Shown here piece by piece: positions 34,508 to 43,188 of a stretch of DNA of 64,000 nucleotides. Position numbers and translations under genes: made by a program. Each line of letters begins with the position of its first letter. Positions within the stretch are counted from its first letter, which is position 1. This DNA comes from Betaproteobacteria bacterium (lineage in GTDB: Bacteria > Pseudomonadota > Gammaproteobacteria > Burkholderiales > Burkholderiaceae_C), in contig JADJWD010000007.1 of the NCBI GenBank assembly GCA_016716535.1, positions 372,001 to 436,000 of the forward strand. The letters run 5' to 3'. Below the pieces are notes generated by a model. It saw only the letters and a list, made by a program, of their open reading frames with translations, was not told the DNA's origin and did no database searches.

Positions 34508-36508
34508 TCAGCGCTCCTGCGTTGGCGCCGCCGCGGCCGCCGCGGTCGTGGCCGGTGCGCGCGGCAGGGTTGCGGGCGGTGTCGGCGTGGCCGGCGATGT
34601 CGTCGCCGGTGCTGCCGGTGACGCCGCCGCGCCCACCACGTCTGCCTGCAACCCCGGCTCGGCCGGCCCCGCGCCGCGGCCGAGCTGCATCATCGTCAGC
34701 GGGCCGAGGCGGCCGTCGGGCGTGAGCCCTTGCGCCACCTGGTAGGCCCAGACGCGGTCGCGCAGCGGCTGTGTGGCATCGCCCAGGCCGGCGCCGGCCA
34801 GGCGCTCGTTGACCCAGGCGCGCGTGGCGGCCGGCAGCGCCGCCGCGGTGGGCGCGGCGTCGGCGTCGCGCCAGCCGGGCGGCGTGCGCCACAGCGTCGC
34901 GAACTCGCCGCGCCAGACCGACGCCAGCCCGGCGAGGCTCAGCCGCCAGTGCCGGCTGTGCGTCTGCAGCGTCGCCTCGCGTTCGTCCAGCGCGACGAGC
35001 AGCGCCACGACCGGCGGCATGCCCGGCGCGCCTTCGCGCTGGCGCAGCGAGACGAGGCCCGGGCGGTCGAGCTGCCGCACCGCGGCCAGGCCGCCGCGCG
35101 TGCGATAGCAGGCGAGACCGGCCGCCGGCGCGGCGCGGCTGCACACGTCGCCGCCGCCGAGCGGCGCCTTCCACGCCGTGGCCAGCGCGCGCCAGGCGGT
35201 GGCCTCGTCGGCCCACGCGGCGGCCAGCAGCATCTCCGGGTCGTCGACGTTCGTGGCGGCCACGCCGGTGGATGCGCCCGACGCGGCTGATGCACTTGAA
35301 GCGCCGGGCGCGGCAGAGCCTGCCACCGCGCCCGACGCCGCCTGCGAGGCCGCGCGGGCCGCCACCGCAGCCATGCCGTCCGTAGCCGCCGACGCGGCCG
35401 TCGCCGGCGCCGCAGCATCGGCTGCGCCCGGCCACCACGCGTCGCGCCAGGTCCATGCACCCAGCCCCAGCACCGCGACGGCCGCGCCAGCCGCGGCCGC
35501 CGCGAGCGGCGTCCAACGTGCACCTCGCCGCCACGCGCCATCGTCGTGCCGATGGCCCTCCAGCGCCGCCGGCCTGCTGCTGCCACTGCGGCTGCGCGAA
35601 GAAGACGACGACAACGACGCCGGCCGCGACTCGATGCCGCCGCGCGCTGCCGCGGCGCGCGCACCGCCGCCGCGCCGCACGTCGAAGACCTCGCGCGCCG
35701 CCTGCTCCACCGTCAGCTTGTCGACCTGGTTGCGGCCGTGCGCGTAGGCGCCCAGCATGGCGCGGCCGGCGAGCAGGTTGATGCGCCGCGGCACGCCGCC
35801 GGTCAGCTGGAAGAGGCGCGACATCGCCTCGGGCTCGAACGGCACCGTCGTGCCGCCGCCGGCGCCGGCCACGGCCAGCCGGTGCTGCACGTAGCGCACC
35901 GTCTCGCCGGCCGTCAGCGCGCCGAGGTGGCAGCGCGCGATGACACGCTGCGCCAGCTGCTCGAGGCCGGGGCTGGCGAGCATGTCGCGCAGCTCGGGCT
36001 GGCCGATGAGGATGATCTGCAAGAGCTTGCGCTCGTGCGTCTCGAGGTTGGTCAGCAGGCGCAGCTGCTCGAGCACGTCGGGCGCGAGGCTTTGCGCCTC
36101 GTCGATGATGAGCACGGCGCTGCGCCCGGCGGCGTGCTCGGCGAGCAGGAAGCGGTTGATCGCGTCGACGTGGTCCTTCACCGTCGGCGCGGCGGCGCCT
36201 TCGGGGCGCGCCGGCATCGCGATGTGGAACTCCTCGCACACCGATTGCAGCAGCTCGCTGACGGTGAGCTTCGGGTTGAAGATGTACGCCACGTCGCAGT
36301 GCGCCGGGATCTGCTCGAGGAAGGCGCGGCACACCGTCGTCTTGCCGGCGCCGATCTCGCCGGTCAGCAGCACGAACCCGCCGCCGCCGCCGACGCCATA
36401 CAGCAGGTGCGCCAACGCCTCGCGGTGCTTCTCGCTCATGAACAGGAAGCGCGGATCCGGCGCGATCGAGAACGGATCCTTGCTGAGCCCGAAGAACTCG
36501 GCGTACAT
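34508..36508 (-). CDS. exeA: ExeA/GspA-type AAA+ ATPase with peptidoglycan-binding domain
   Basis: A 666-residue inner-membrane ATPase. The N-terminus MYAEFFGLSKDPFSIAPDPR is characteristic. Walker A GEIGAGKTT (K56), Walker B AVLIIDEAQ (D136, E137) and GGVPRRINLLAGRAMLGAYA complete the AAA domain. After a Ser/Arg-rich linker there is one transmembrane helix (~327-350), an Ala-rich periplasmic linker and a C-terminal peptidoglycan-binding motif (LRDRVWAYQVAQGLTPDGRLGPLTMMQLGR in segments). ExeA assists insertion of the type II secretin ring. It is followed after 3 nt by gspB; no other gsp genes are in the window. Confidence 0.92.
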   Translation of the reverse strand: MYAEFFGLSKDPFSIAPDPRFLFMSEKHREALAHLLYGVGGGGGFVLLTGEIGAGKTTVCRAFLEQIPAHCDVAYIFNPKLTVSELLQSVCEEFHIAMPARPEGAAAPTVKDHVDAINRFLLAEHAAGRSAVLIIDEAQSLAPDVLEQLRLLTNLETHERKLLQIILIGQPELRDMLASPGLEQLAQRVIARCHLGALTAGETVRYVQHRLAVAGAGGGTTVPFEPEAMSRLFQLTGGVPRRINLLAGRAMLGAYAHGRNQVDKLTVEQAAREVFDVRRGGGARAAAARGGIESRPASLSSSSSRSRSGSSRPAALEGHRHDDGAWRRGARWTPLAAAAAGAAVAVLGLGAWTWRDAWWPGAADAAAPATAASAATDGMAAVAARAASQAASGAVAGSAAPGASSASAASGASTGVAATNVDDPEMLLAAAWADEATAWRALATAWKAPLGGGDVCSRAAPAAGLACYRTRGGLAAVRQLDRPGLVSLRQREGAPGMPPVVALLVALDEREATLQTHSRHWRLSLAGLASVWRGEFATLWRTPPGWRDADAAPTAAALPAATRAWVNERLAGAGLGDATQPLRDRVWAYQVAQGLTPDGRLGPLTMMQLGRGAGPAEPGLQADVVGAAASPAAPATTSPATPTPPATLPRAPATTAAAAAAPTQER

Positions 36509-36570
36509 GGCGGCAAGGATAGTTCAGCCCCTTGGCCGTCGCGGCAAAGCACCTGCGGTAGAAGGCGGCG

Positions 36571-37539
36571 ATGCAGATTCATCGCATCGGCACCACGCAT
36601 CGCGCGGCGCGCAACGCGACGGGTGCACTCGCGGCGCGCGTGGGGGTCGTTGCGCTTTGCGCCGCGCTGGCGCTGCCGCCATCAGCGACGGCGCAGACGC
36701 AGACACAGCCGCAAGCGCAACCGCAGACAGGGGCGCAGACTGGCACCGCCCCGCCGGCCACGTCGACCGCCACCGCCCTCCCGCGCGAAGAGGTCACGCT
36801 GACGCGGCTGGACTGCGGCACGGCCGCGCCGCCGGCCGACGTGTCGCGCTTCAACGACACCTTCGCCTGGCCGCGCCTCGTGCTGCAGCTCGTCTACAGC
36901 TGCTACCTCGTGCGGCACGGCGACGACTACCTGCTGTGGGACACCGGCCAGTCGATGGCCGCCGGCGCGCTGGCGCCGAAGACGAGCCTCGTCGACCAGC
37001 TCGCGGCGCTGCGCGTGCGGCCCGAGCAGGTGAAGTACGTCGCCATCAGCCACTACCACCCCGACCACACCGGCCAGCTCGCGTCGTTCCCGCAGGCGAC
37101 GCTGTTGATCGGCCGCGCCGATTGGGACGTGCTCACCGCGCCGGCGCGGCCGGGCAGCACCACGGCGGCCACGTTCGCCGCGCCGTTCGCGCACTGGATC
37201 AGCGGCGCCGGCAAGGTCGAGGCGCTGCCGCAGGACAAGGACCTCTTCGGCAACGGCGCCGTCGTGCTGCTGGCCACACCCGGGCACACGCCGGGGCACA
37301 AGAGCCTGCTCGTGCGCCTGCGCGAGCTGGGGCCGGTGCTGATCACCGGCGACCTGGCGCACTTCCACGAGAACTACGAAAGCGGCGGCGTGCCGCCGTT
37401 CAACACGAGCCGCGCCGAGACGACCGCGTCGCTCGATCGCTTCAAGAAGATCGCCACGCAGCTGCGCGCCACGGTGATCATCCAGCACGACGCGCGCGAC
37501 GTGAGCAAGCTGCCGGCGTTTCCCGGCGCGGCGCGGTAA
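36571..37539 (+). CDS. Exported metallo-beta-lactamase-fold hydrolase, AHL-lactonase-like
   Basis: A 322-residue protein with a signal peptide (ALCAALALPPSATAQ), a Gln/Pro/Thr-rich spacer, and an MBL domain with H161, H163, D165 and H166 in ISHYHPDHTG. Further metal residues are likely in LLATPGHTPGHKSLLV, ITGDLAHFHENY and IIQHDARDV. The closest named relatives I recognise are N-acyl-homoserine lactonase family proteins, so quorum-signal or other lactone hydrolysis in the periplasm is plausible but unproven. It diverges from exeA across 62 nt. Confidence 0.85.
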   Translation: MQIHRIGTTHRAARNATGALAARVGVVALCAALALPPSATAQTQTQPQAQPQTGAQTGTAPPATSTATALPREEVTLTRLDCGTAAPPADVSRFNDTFAWPRLVLQLVYSCYLVRHGDDYLLWDTGQSMAAGALAPKTSLVDQLAALRVRPEQVKYVAISHYHPDHTGQLASFPQATLLIGRADWDVLTAPARPGSTTAATFAAPFAHWISGAGKVEALPQDKDLFGNGAVVLLATPGHTPGHKSLLVRLRELGPVLITGDLAHFHENYESGGVPPFNTSRAETTASLDRFKKIATQLRATVIIQHDARDVSKLPAFPGAAR

Positions 37540-37545
37540 GGGAAT

Positions 37546-37584
37546 CCGTTCAGGCTGAGGTATCGAAGCCCTCGGCGCGAACGG
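37546..37584. repeat. Extragenic palindromic element, copy 1 (TGAGGTATCGAAG)
   Basis: Between convergent genes: outer arms CCGTTC (37546-37551) and GAACGG (37579-37584), inner arms GGCT/AGCC around GAGGTATCGA. The 13-nt core TGAGGTATCGAAG (37556-37568) recurs at 39751-39763. This resembles the common proteobacterial CCGTTC...TGAGC..GTCGAAG repeats and may act as a bidirectional transcript-end structure. Confidence 0.7.
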
Positions 37585-37591
37585 AATCGGC

Positions 37592-38539
37592 TCAGTTCCC
37601 CTCGCCCAGCGCCTGGAACGCCGCGTCCAGCGCCTGCACGAAGACGCCGGTCGCGACGGCCGGGTTCTGGCCGATGCGTTGATAAAGCCCCACCTCGGCG
37701 CGCGCGCCCGCGTCGGTCAGCGGCATCCATACCAGCGTGCCGGCGGCCAGCTCGCGCAGCAGGTTCTCCTGCAGCAGCAGCGCGACGAAGCCGGCCTCGG
37801 CGGCGAGCGTGCGCGCCAGCGCCACCGAACTCGTCTGCACCACCGGCTCGAGTGCGCGCCGCTCGCGCGCCGCAAGGCGGTCGGCGACAAGGCGCAGCTC
37901 CATGTCGGGCGACGGCAGCACGAGCGGGTGCGCGAGGCAGTCGCGCAGTTTCAACCGCGCGCTGCTTGCGTTGCCCTTGGCCCCGCGCGCGGCCAGCGGA
38001 TGTGAAGGTGCGACTGCCGCCCCCAGCCGCTGCGGCCACGCCCGCACCTGCTCGACGCCGGCCGGCGGCACCCGTTGCAGGCAGAACACGAGGTCGACCT
38101 CGCCGCCGGCCAGCCAGCGCAGCAGCGTCTCGCCGTTGCCGGTGCGCACGTCGAAGCGGATGCCCGGGTGCCGCGCCAGCACCTCGGCCAGCACACCGGG
38201 CAGCAGCGATTCGGCGCTGGCGTGCGGCACGCCGAGGTTCACCTGGCCGCGCCGCAGCGTGCGCAGACTCTCGAGCTGCGCCAGCGCCTGGTCGTAGTCG
38301 CGCTGCATGCGGCGCACCGCGCCGAGCACGATCTCGCCGGCCGCGGTGAGCTGCATGCCCTTGGGCAGCCGGTCGAAGAGCGGCGTGCCGACCTGCTGCT
38401 CGAGGTTGACGATCTGCTGGTGCACCGCCGCGGCGGTGAGGTGCAGCGCCTCGGCCGCCTTGCGCACCGAGCCGCGCCGCGCCACCGCGTCGAAGCAGCG
38501 GAAGGCCTGCGAGACGGCGTGCGAGGCGGTGGCGGTCAT
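37592..38539 (-). CDS. LysR-family transcriptional regulator
   Basis: A 315-residue LysR protein: FRCFDAVARRGSVRKAAEALHLTAAAVHQQIVNLEQQVGTPLF (read in segments) is the winged helix-turn-helix, followed by a substrate-binding-like effector domain. The ATG at 38539 fits the family start; upstream in-frame sequence is Arg-rich and spurious. It diverges from a Bug receptor gene, which it probably regulates. Confidence 0.88.
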   Translation of the reverse strand: MTATASHAVSQAFRCFDAVARRGSVRKAAEALHLTAAAVHQQIVNLEQQVGTPLFDRLPKGMQLTAAGEIVLGAVRRMQRDYDQALAQLESLRTLRRGQVNLGVPHASAESLLPGVLAEVLARHPGIRFDVRTGNGETLLRWLAGGEVDLVFCLQRVPPAGVEQVRAWPQRLGAAVAPSHPLAARGAKGNASSARLKLRDCLAHPLVLPSPDMELRLVADRLAARERRALEPVVQTSSVALARTLAAEAGFVALLLQENLLRELAAGTLVWMPLTDAGARAEVGLYQRIGQNPAVATGVFVQALDAAFQALGEGN

Positions 38540-38604
38540 GGCGCGGCGGGTGCTTCGGGTGGCGTCGCGTCGGCGGGAGGCGACGGCGCAGCATGTTAGG
38601 GCCG

Positions 38605-38625
38605 CCGTTCGCTTTCTCCGAACGG
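38605..38625. promoter_or_regulatory. Candidate LysR T-N11-A box between lysR and Bug receptor
   Basis: CCGTTCG (38605-38611) and CGAACGG (38619-38625) form a perfect 7-bp inverted repeat with a 7-nt centre. T38609 and A38621 are 11 nt apart and symmetric in the palindrome, the standard LysR T-N11-A geometry (TTC-N9-GAA). It lies 66 nt upstream of the lysR start and about 98 nt upstream of the receptor start. Confidence 0.65.
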
Positions 38626-38722
38626 GCCGGAAGAAAAGTTCAGCTATGCCTGACGCGGGCGAGGGCCTAGATTGCGCCCCTGCCGTCACCTCTCCGCCGC
38701 CACCCGCCCCAGGAGGTTCACC

Positions 38723-39733
38723 ATGAAGTCGCTGCTTTCCGGTCGCCGCCTCTCCGCCCAGATCGTCGGCCTCGCCGTCGCCGCTGCTGCTGCCGCCGCC
38801 CTCGCGCCGCGCCCCGCCTTCGCGCAGACCTGGCCCGACAAGCCCGTCACCGTCATCGTGCCGTTCGGCGCCGGCGGCGGTGTCGACGCGGCGGCGCGCA
38901 TCGTGCTGCCGCGGCTGGGTGAGCGGCTCGGCCAGCAGCTCGTCATCGAGAACGTGCCCGGCGCCTCGGGCACGATCGGCACGCAGCGCGTCGTGCGCGC
39001 GCGGCCCGACGGGCACACGCTGCTCTTCGCGGTGGCCAGCCCCATCAACGTCGCGCCGCTGGTGGCGCCAGCCAGCGTGCGCTACGACGCGCTGAAGGAG
39101 CTGCTGCCGGTGACGCCGGTGGCGGTGTCGCCTTTCGTGCTCGTCGGCCGCAAGGAGTTGAAGGCCGAGGGCACCGCCGAGCTGCTGGCGCTGGCGCGCG
39201 CGCAGCCGGGCAAGGTCAGCTACGGCACCGACGGCATGGGCACCTCGCTGCACCTGACGGCCGCGACGATCGCGCAGCAGGCCGGGCTGAAGATGATGCA
39301 CGTGCCGTACAAGTCGGGCCCGCAGGCGCTCACCGACGTGGCCGGCGGCACCGTCGACCTCGCGGTGCTGCCGGTGGCGCTGGTGCAGGGCATGGTGCGC
39401 GAAGGCAAGGTGCGCGCCTACGGCGTCACGTCGAAGCAGCGCAGCGACGCGCTGCCCGGCGTGCCGAGCCTGGCCGAGACGCCGGCGCTCGCCAAGCTCG
39501 ACGTCGAGTCGTGGATGGGCCTCTTGGCCCCCGCCGGCACCGACGCGGCGATCGTGAGCCGCCTGTCGCGCGAAGTGGCCGCGGTGCTCGCCGAGCCCGA
39601 GGTCGTCAAGCAGCTCGCCGCCGGCGGCATGAAGCCGATGCGGATGTCGCCCCCCGACTTCGCCGCGTACCTGGCGCGCGAGCGGCAGGCGATGGCGGAG
39701 GTGGTGAATGCGGCGGGGATCAAGATTGAGTGA
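38723..39733 (+). CDS. Bug/TctC-family tripartite tricarboxylate receptor (third)
   Basis: A 336-residue exported Bug receptor (signal ending RPAFAQT). Family text: WPDKPVTVIVPFGAGGGVDAAAR, LVIENVPGASGTIGTQRVV, MHVPYKSGPQALTDVAGG. A full AGGAGG lies 6 nt before the ATG. It is paired with a divergent LysR gene and followed by a TauE/SafE permease and an amidohydrolase; no tctAB genes are near. Confidence 0.93.
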   Translation: MKSLLSGRRLSAQIVGLAVAAAAAAALAPRPAFAQTWPDKPVTVIVPFGAGGGVDAAARIVLPRLGERLGQQLVIENVPGASGTIGTQRVVRARPDGHTLLFAVASPINVAPLVAPASVRYDALKELLPVTPVAVSPFVLVGRKELKAEGTAELLALARAQPGKVSYGTDGMGTSLHLTAATIAQQAGLKMMHVPYKSGPQALTDVAGGTVDLAVLPVALVQGMVREGKVRAYGVTSKQRSDALPGVPSLAETPALAKLDVESWMGLLAPAGTDAAIVSRLSREVAAVLAEPEVVKQLAAGGMKPMRMSPPDFAAYLARERQAMAEVVNAAGIKIE

Positions 39734-39740
39734 ACGATGA

Positions 39741-39766
39741 CCGTTCGCCCTGAGGTATCGAAGGGC
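39741..39766. repeat. Extragenic palindromic element, copy 2 (TGAGGTATCGAAG)
   Basis: CCGTTC followed by GCCCT (39747-39751) pairing with AGGGC (39762-39766); it contains the same 13-nt core as copy 1. It lies just after the Bug receptor stop. Confidence 0.7.
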
Positions 39767-39800
39767 CCGCGCGCGCCCCTCTCCTAACGTCTCTTCTGCG

Positions 39801-40550
39801 ATGACCCCTCTCGCCGCGCTGATCGTGCTGCTGGGCGGCGTGGCGATCGGGGCCACCAGCATCGGCGGCGTCGTCGTCGTGCCGGCGCTGACCGTACTGG
39901 CCGGCATCCCGGCCGAGCGCGCGGTGGCCGCGGCGAGCTTCGGGTTTGCGTTTGCCGGCGTCGCCGCGTTCGTGACCCGGCGCCGGCCGGTGCAGGGCGA
40001 TGCGCCGGTTCAATCAACGATCACTGAACCCGCCTTCGGCTGGGCCGCCGTCGCCGGCGCCGGTCTCGGCGCTGCCCTCGGCGCCGCCACGCTCGCCTGG
40101 TTGCCGGCGCGCGCGGTCGCGCTGGTCGTCGCGTTCCTCGCCATCGGCTCGGGCCTGCACGCGCTGCTGGCGCGCACGGCACTGCGCCAGCGGTTGCTGC
40201 CGGCGTTCGCGCTGCCGCTGCTCGGCCTCGCGGTCGGTGCGCTGTCGGCCTGGTCGGGCACCGGCGGGCCGGTGGTGCTGCTGCCGCTCTTGGCGCTGCT
40301 CGGCTGGCCGCCGTTGCAGGCGGTGGAAGCGGCGCAGCGCGTGCAGTTGCCGGTGGCCGCCGCGGCGACGCTCGTCAACCTCGCGGCCGGGCGGCTCGAC
40401 GCAACGCTCGGCGCCGCGATCGGCGCGCTCGTCCTCGCCGGCTGGCTCGCCGGCCGCGCCCTCGCCGCGCGGCTGCCGGTGCAGCGGGCGCGCCAGGCGG
40501 TGGCGCTGGCGCTCGTCGGCACCGGCGTCGCCTACCTCGGGAAACTCTGA
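39801..40550 (+). CDS. TauE/SafE-family membrane permease
   Basis: A 249-residue protein with about seven or eight hydrophobic segments and the two-half TauE/SafE layout: GGVAIGATSIGGVVVVPAL at the N-terminus and GALSAWSGTGGPVVLLPLL in the second half. The family exports or imports small anions such as sulfite, sulfoacetate or organic acids. Substrate unknown; it sits between a Bug receptor and an amidohydrolase. Confidence 0.85.
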   Translation: MTPLAALIVLLGGVAIGATSIGGVVVVPALTVLAGIPAERAVAAASFGFAFAGVAAFVTRRRPVQGDAPVQSTITEPAFGWAAVAGAGLGAALGAATLAWLPARAVALVVAFLAIGSGLHALLARTALRQRLLPAFALPLLGLAVGALSAWSGTGGPVVLLPLLALLGWPPLQAVEAAQRVQLPVAAAATLVNLAAGRLDATLGAAIGALVLAGWLAGRALAARLPVQRARQAVALALVGTGVAYLGKL

Positions 40551-40596
40551 AACGCCCATCGGCCCCGCCAGCCAAGCGGACGAGGAGATCGACCCC

Positions 40597-41991
40597 ATGC
40601 CCATCGACGACAACACCCTGCGCGCCGCGCTGCAGGCCGACGAGTTGCTGCTCGCCGCCGAGCGCACGTTGCTGCCTTCCTCACCCGGCACACCGAGCCA
40701 CGCCGCGCCCGGCATCGGCGTGCTCGTGCGCGGCGGCCGCTTCGCCGCCGTCGGCCCGCTCGACGGCGTGCGCGCGAAAGCCCCGGGCGTGCCCGTGCTC
40801 GCGCTGCCGCAGACGCTGCTGATGCCGGGCTTCGTCGACGCGCACCACCACCTGACACAGAGCTTCGGCAAGGCGCTCGCGTTCGGCGAGCCCTCGGAGA
40901 TCTTCCGCCGCATCTGGGTGCCGCTCGAAGGCAGCCTCGATGCGCACGGCCTGTACCTCAGCGCCAAGCTCGCGGCGCTCGAGGCGCTGCGCGGCGGCTT
41001 CACGACGGTGTGCGACGCCGGCGCGCGCTCGGAACACGGCCTCGCGGCCATCGCCGCGGCCACTGGCGAGGCGGGGCTGCGCTGCGTGCCGAGCTTCGTC
41101 TGCAACGACGATGGCCCCCGGCACGCGCAGGTGCTGGCCGACGCGGCGCGGTTTCTCGCGGGCAGTGCGGCGCCCACGAAGGAGCGCGGGCTCTGGCACC
41201 CGTCGCTCGCGATCTCGATCCCCGAAGCGGCCAGCGACGCGATGCTGCGCGACGCCGCGCGCCTGGCCGCCGAGGCCGGCTGCGCGCTGCAGATCCACGT
41301 CAATGAGCACCTCGCCTCCGTCGAACGCAGCCTCGTCGCGCGCGGGCTGCGGCCGCTGCAGCACCTGCACGCGGCCGGCGCGCTCGGGCCGCAGGCGCTG
41401 CTCGCGCACTGCACGATGCTGACCCCCGACGAGATGCTGCTGCTGCGCGACAGCGGCAGCGCCGTCGCGGTGAACCCGGTCGCGAGCCCCTGGAAAGGCA
41501 ACGCGGTCGCGCCGGCGCAGTTGCTCGCAGCGCTGGGCGTGCGCGTCGGCCTCGGCACCGACGGCACGCGCAGCGACGCCTTCAGGATGATGGACGCGGC
41601 CGAGAGCAACCAGCGGCTTGCCTACGGCCTTGCGAGTGGCGACTCGGTGTGCGGCGGCGGCGCGCTCTGGCTCGATCTCGCGCTGCGCGGCGGCGCCGAT
41701 GCGGCGGGCCTGGCGCGCATCACCGGCCGCATCGAGCCGGGGCTGGCGGCCGACTTCCTGCTCGTCGACCTCGACGTGCCCGAGCTGACGCCGTCGTGGG
41801 ATCTGAGCTGGGAACTCGTGCGCCTGGCTGCGCGCGAGCAGATCGTCGCGGTGCAGGTCGCCGGGCGCCTGCGCCTGTGGCGAGGGTGGCCGGTAGATTG
41901 GGACGCGCGCGCGCTGCTGGCCGATGTGCGTGAAGTCGCGGCGCGCCAGGTGGCGGCAGCGCCGATTCACAAGGTGCATCGGGGCGGGTGA
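40597..41991 (+). CDS. Metal-dependent amidohydrolase (ATZ/TRZ/guanine deaminase-like)
   Basis: A 464-residue amidohydrolase-superfamily enzyme. Metal ligands are visible: H83 and H85 in GFVDAHHHLTQSF, LQIHVNEHLASVE, LLAHCTML and the aspartate in VGLGTDGTRSDAFRMM. It probably deaminates or dechlorinates an N-heterocycle, or hydrolyses a related amide; the exact substrate cannot be read. GAGGAG lies 9 nt before ATG 40597. It follows the TauE-like gene by 46 nt. Confidence 0.88.
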   Translation: MPIDDNTLRAALQADELLLAAERTLLPSSPGTPSHAAPGIGVLVRGGRFAAVGPLDGVRAKAPGVPVLALPQTLLMPGFVDAHHHLTQSFGKALAFGEPSEIFRRIWVPLEGSLDAHGLYLSAKLAALEALRGGFTTVCDAGARSEHGLAAIAAATGEAGLRCVPSFVCNDDGPRHAQVLADAARFLAGSAAPTKERGLWHPSLAISIPEAASDAMLRDAARLAAEAGCALQIHVNEHLASVERSLVARGLRPLQHLHAAGALGPQALLAHCTMLTPDEMLLLRDSGSAVAVNPVASPWKGNAVAPAQLLAALGVRVGLGTDGTRSDAFRMMDAAESNQRLAYGLASGDSVCGGGALWLDLALRGGADAAGLARITGRIEPGLAADFLLVDLDVPELTPSWDLSWELVRLAAREQIVAVQVAGRLRLWRGWPVDWDARALLADVREVAARQVAAAPIHKVHRGG

Positions 41992-41996
41992 GGGTT

Positions 41997-42455
41997 TCAG
42001 GCCACCCGCAACCCCTCCAAAACCGCCCTCACCTCGCGCGGAATCGGCACCGGCCGCTGGCTCGCCCGCTCGACGTAGACGTGCACGAAGCGGCCCTCGG
42101 CCGCAGCCACCGGCTCGTCGCCGCGGAAGACGCCGAGCGCGTAGCGCACGCTGCTGGTGCCGAGGTGCTCGACGCGCAGCCCGACCTGCACGCGGTCGGG
42201 GAAGGTGATCGACGAGAAGTAGGTGCACTGCGTCTCGACGACGAGGCCCACCGTCGTGCTGGCCGCCAGGTCGAGCACGCCGCGCTCGATCAGCATCTGG
42301 TTGACCGCGGTGTCGAAGAAGCCGTAGTAGACGACGTTGTTGACGTGGCCGTAGGCGTCGTTGTCGGCCCAGCGGGTGCCGATCGGCGTGAAGTGCGCGA
42401 AGGCGGTGCGCTCGGGCGGCGTGGGCCGTGGTGTGGGAGAGGCGGTGCGGCTCAT
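41997..42455 (-). CDS. Acyl-CoA thioesterase, 4HBT hot-dog fold
   Basis: A 152-residue thioesterase with the 4-hydroxybenzoyl-CoA thioesterase motif RWADNDAYGHVNNVVYYGFFD (active Asp and HVNN), then FSSITFPDRVQVGLRVEHLG. Likely hydrolyses short acyl-CoA esters in the cytoplasm. The start ATG 42455 follows conservation; sequence upstream in frame is Arg-rich. It converges on the amidohydrolase with a 5-nt gap. Confidence 0.85.
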   Translation of the reverse strand: MSRTASPTPRPTPPERTAFAHFTPIGTRWADNDAYGHVNNVVYYGFFDTAVNQMLIERGVLDLAASTTVGLVVETQCTYFSSITFPDRVQVGLRVEHLGTSSVRYALGVFRGDEPVAAAEGRFVHVYVERASQRPVPIPREVRAVLEGLRVA

Positions 42456-42668
42456 GGCCGGCGGATTCTCGCCGCTGCCGTCAGCACCGTGTCGCGCGGG
42501 CCGTCGTGTCCTTCGCGCACGTGCCGCGCGATCTTCGCCAGCACGTCGTGATCGATCCACCAGCAGCCGCGCAGCCGCTCGGCGTGCGGCCGCGACCGGC
42601 ACGCACCGTGCCTGCACGCAGGCCCGGCACGCGCCGCGCATCGCCCCAGGCCGGCCGCGATGCGGCCG

Positions 42669-43157
42669 TCAGCGCGTGCGCCAGAACGTGATGTGCAGCG
42701 CCGCGATCTCGCTCTCGACCTCGGCCACCGGGCCGATCACCTCGATCGCCTTCTGCCCGCGCGCAAACACCTCGCGGCACGGCAGGTCGAGCGTCGGGTT
42801 CTCGGCGTGGTTGCCGGTGATCGCGAGCAGCCGCGCTTCGCTCATGCCATAGACGACGCGGCCGATGTGCGCCCAGTACTGCGTGCCGGCACACATGACG
42901 CACGGCTCGACGGTCGTGACGAGCGTGCAGTGCCACAGCGTGGCCGCGTCGAAACGCGCCGCGGCCTCGCGCGCCAGCACGGCCTCGGCGTGGTTGACGG
43001 CGTCGACATTGCCCTGCTCCATCAGCACCGTCTCGCCGTCGGCGGCCAGCAGCACGGCGCCGAACGGGTGATGGCCGGCAGCCAGTGCGCGGCGCGCGAC
43101 GTCGTTGGCGCGGCGCAGCGCGCGCTGCACCTGGTCGGGGCTGAGCGGGGTCGGCAT
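42669..43157 (-). CDS. Nucleoside/base deaminase (CMP/dCMP deaminase fold)
   Basis: A 162-residue zinc deaminase with NHAEAVL (H56 ligand, E58 general acid) and TVEPCVMCAG (C86, C89). The text after the zinc site (YGMSEARLLAITGNHAEN) differs from TadA, so guanine deaminase or a related base deaminase is more likely. The ATG 43157 is chosen from conservation. A 213-nt gap follows before the thioesterase gene. Confidence 0.87.
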   Translation of the reverse strand: MPTPLSPDQVQRALRRANDVARRALAAGHHPFGAVLLAADGETVLMEQGNVDAVNHAEAVLAREAAARFDAATLWHCTLVTTVEPCVMCAGTQYWAHIGRVVYGMSEARLLAITGNHAENPTLDLPCREVFARGQKAIEVIGPVAEVESEIAALHITFWRTR

Positions 43158-43188
43158 GGCGCGCATTCTGCCGGCGCGCGGCCGGCAG

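Noticed and set aside
30542..36508. Anti-phage defence island based on the caspase-domain protein
   Set aside because: The caspase protein has a signal peptide and no typical defence partners (reverse transcriptase, Cas, TIR, NLR or gasdermin-like gene) are present; an envelope role fits better.
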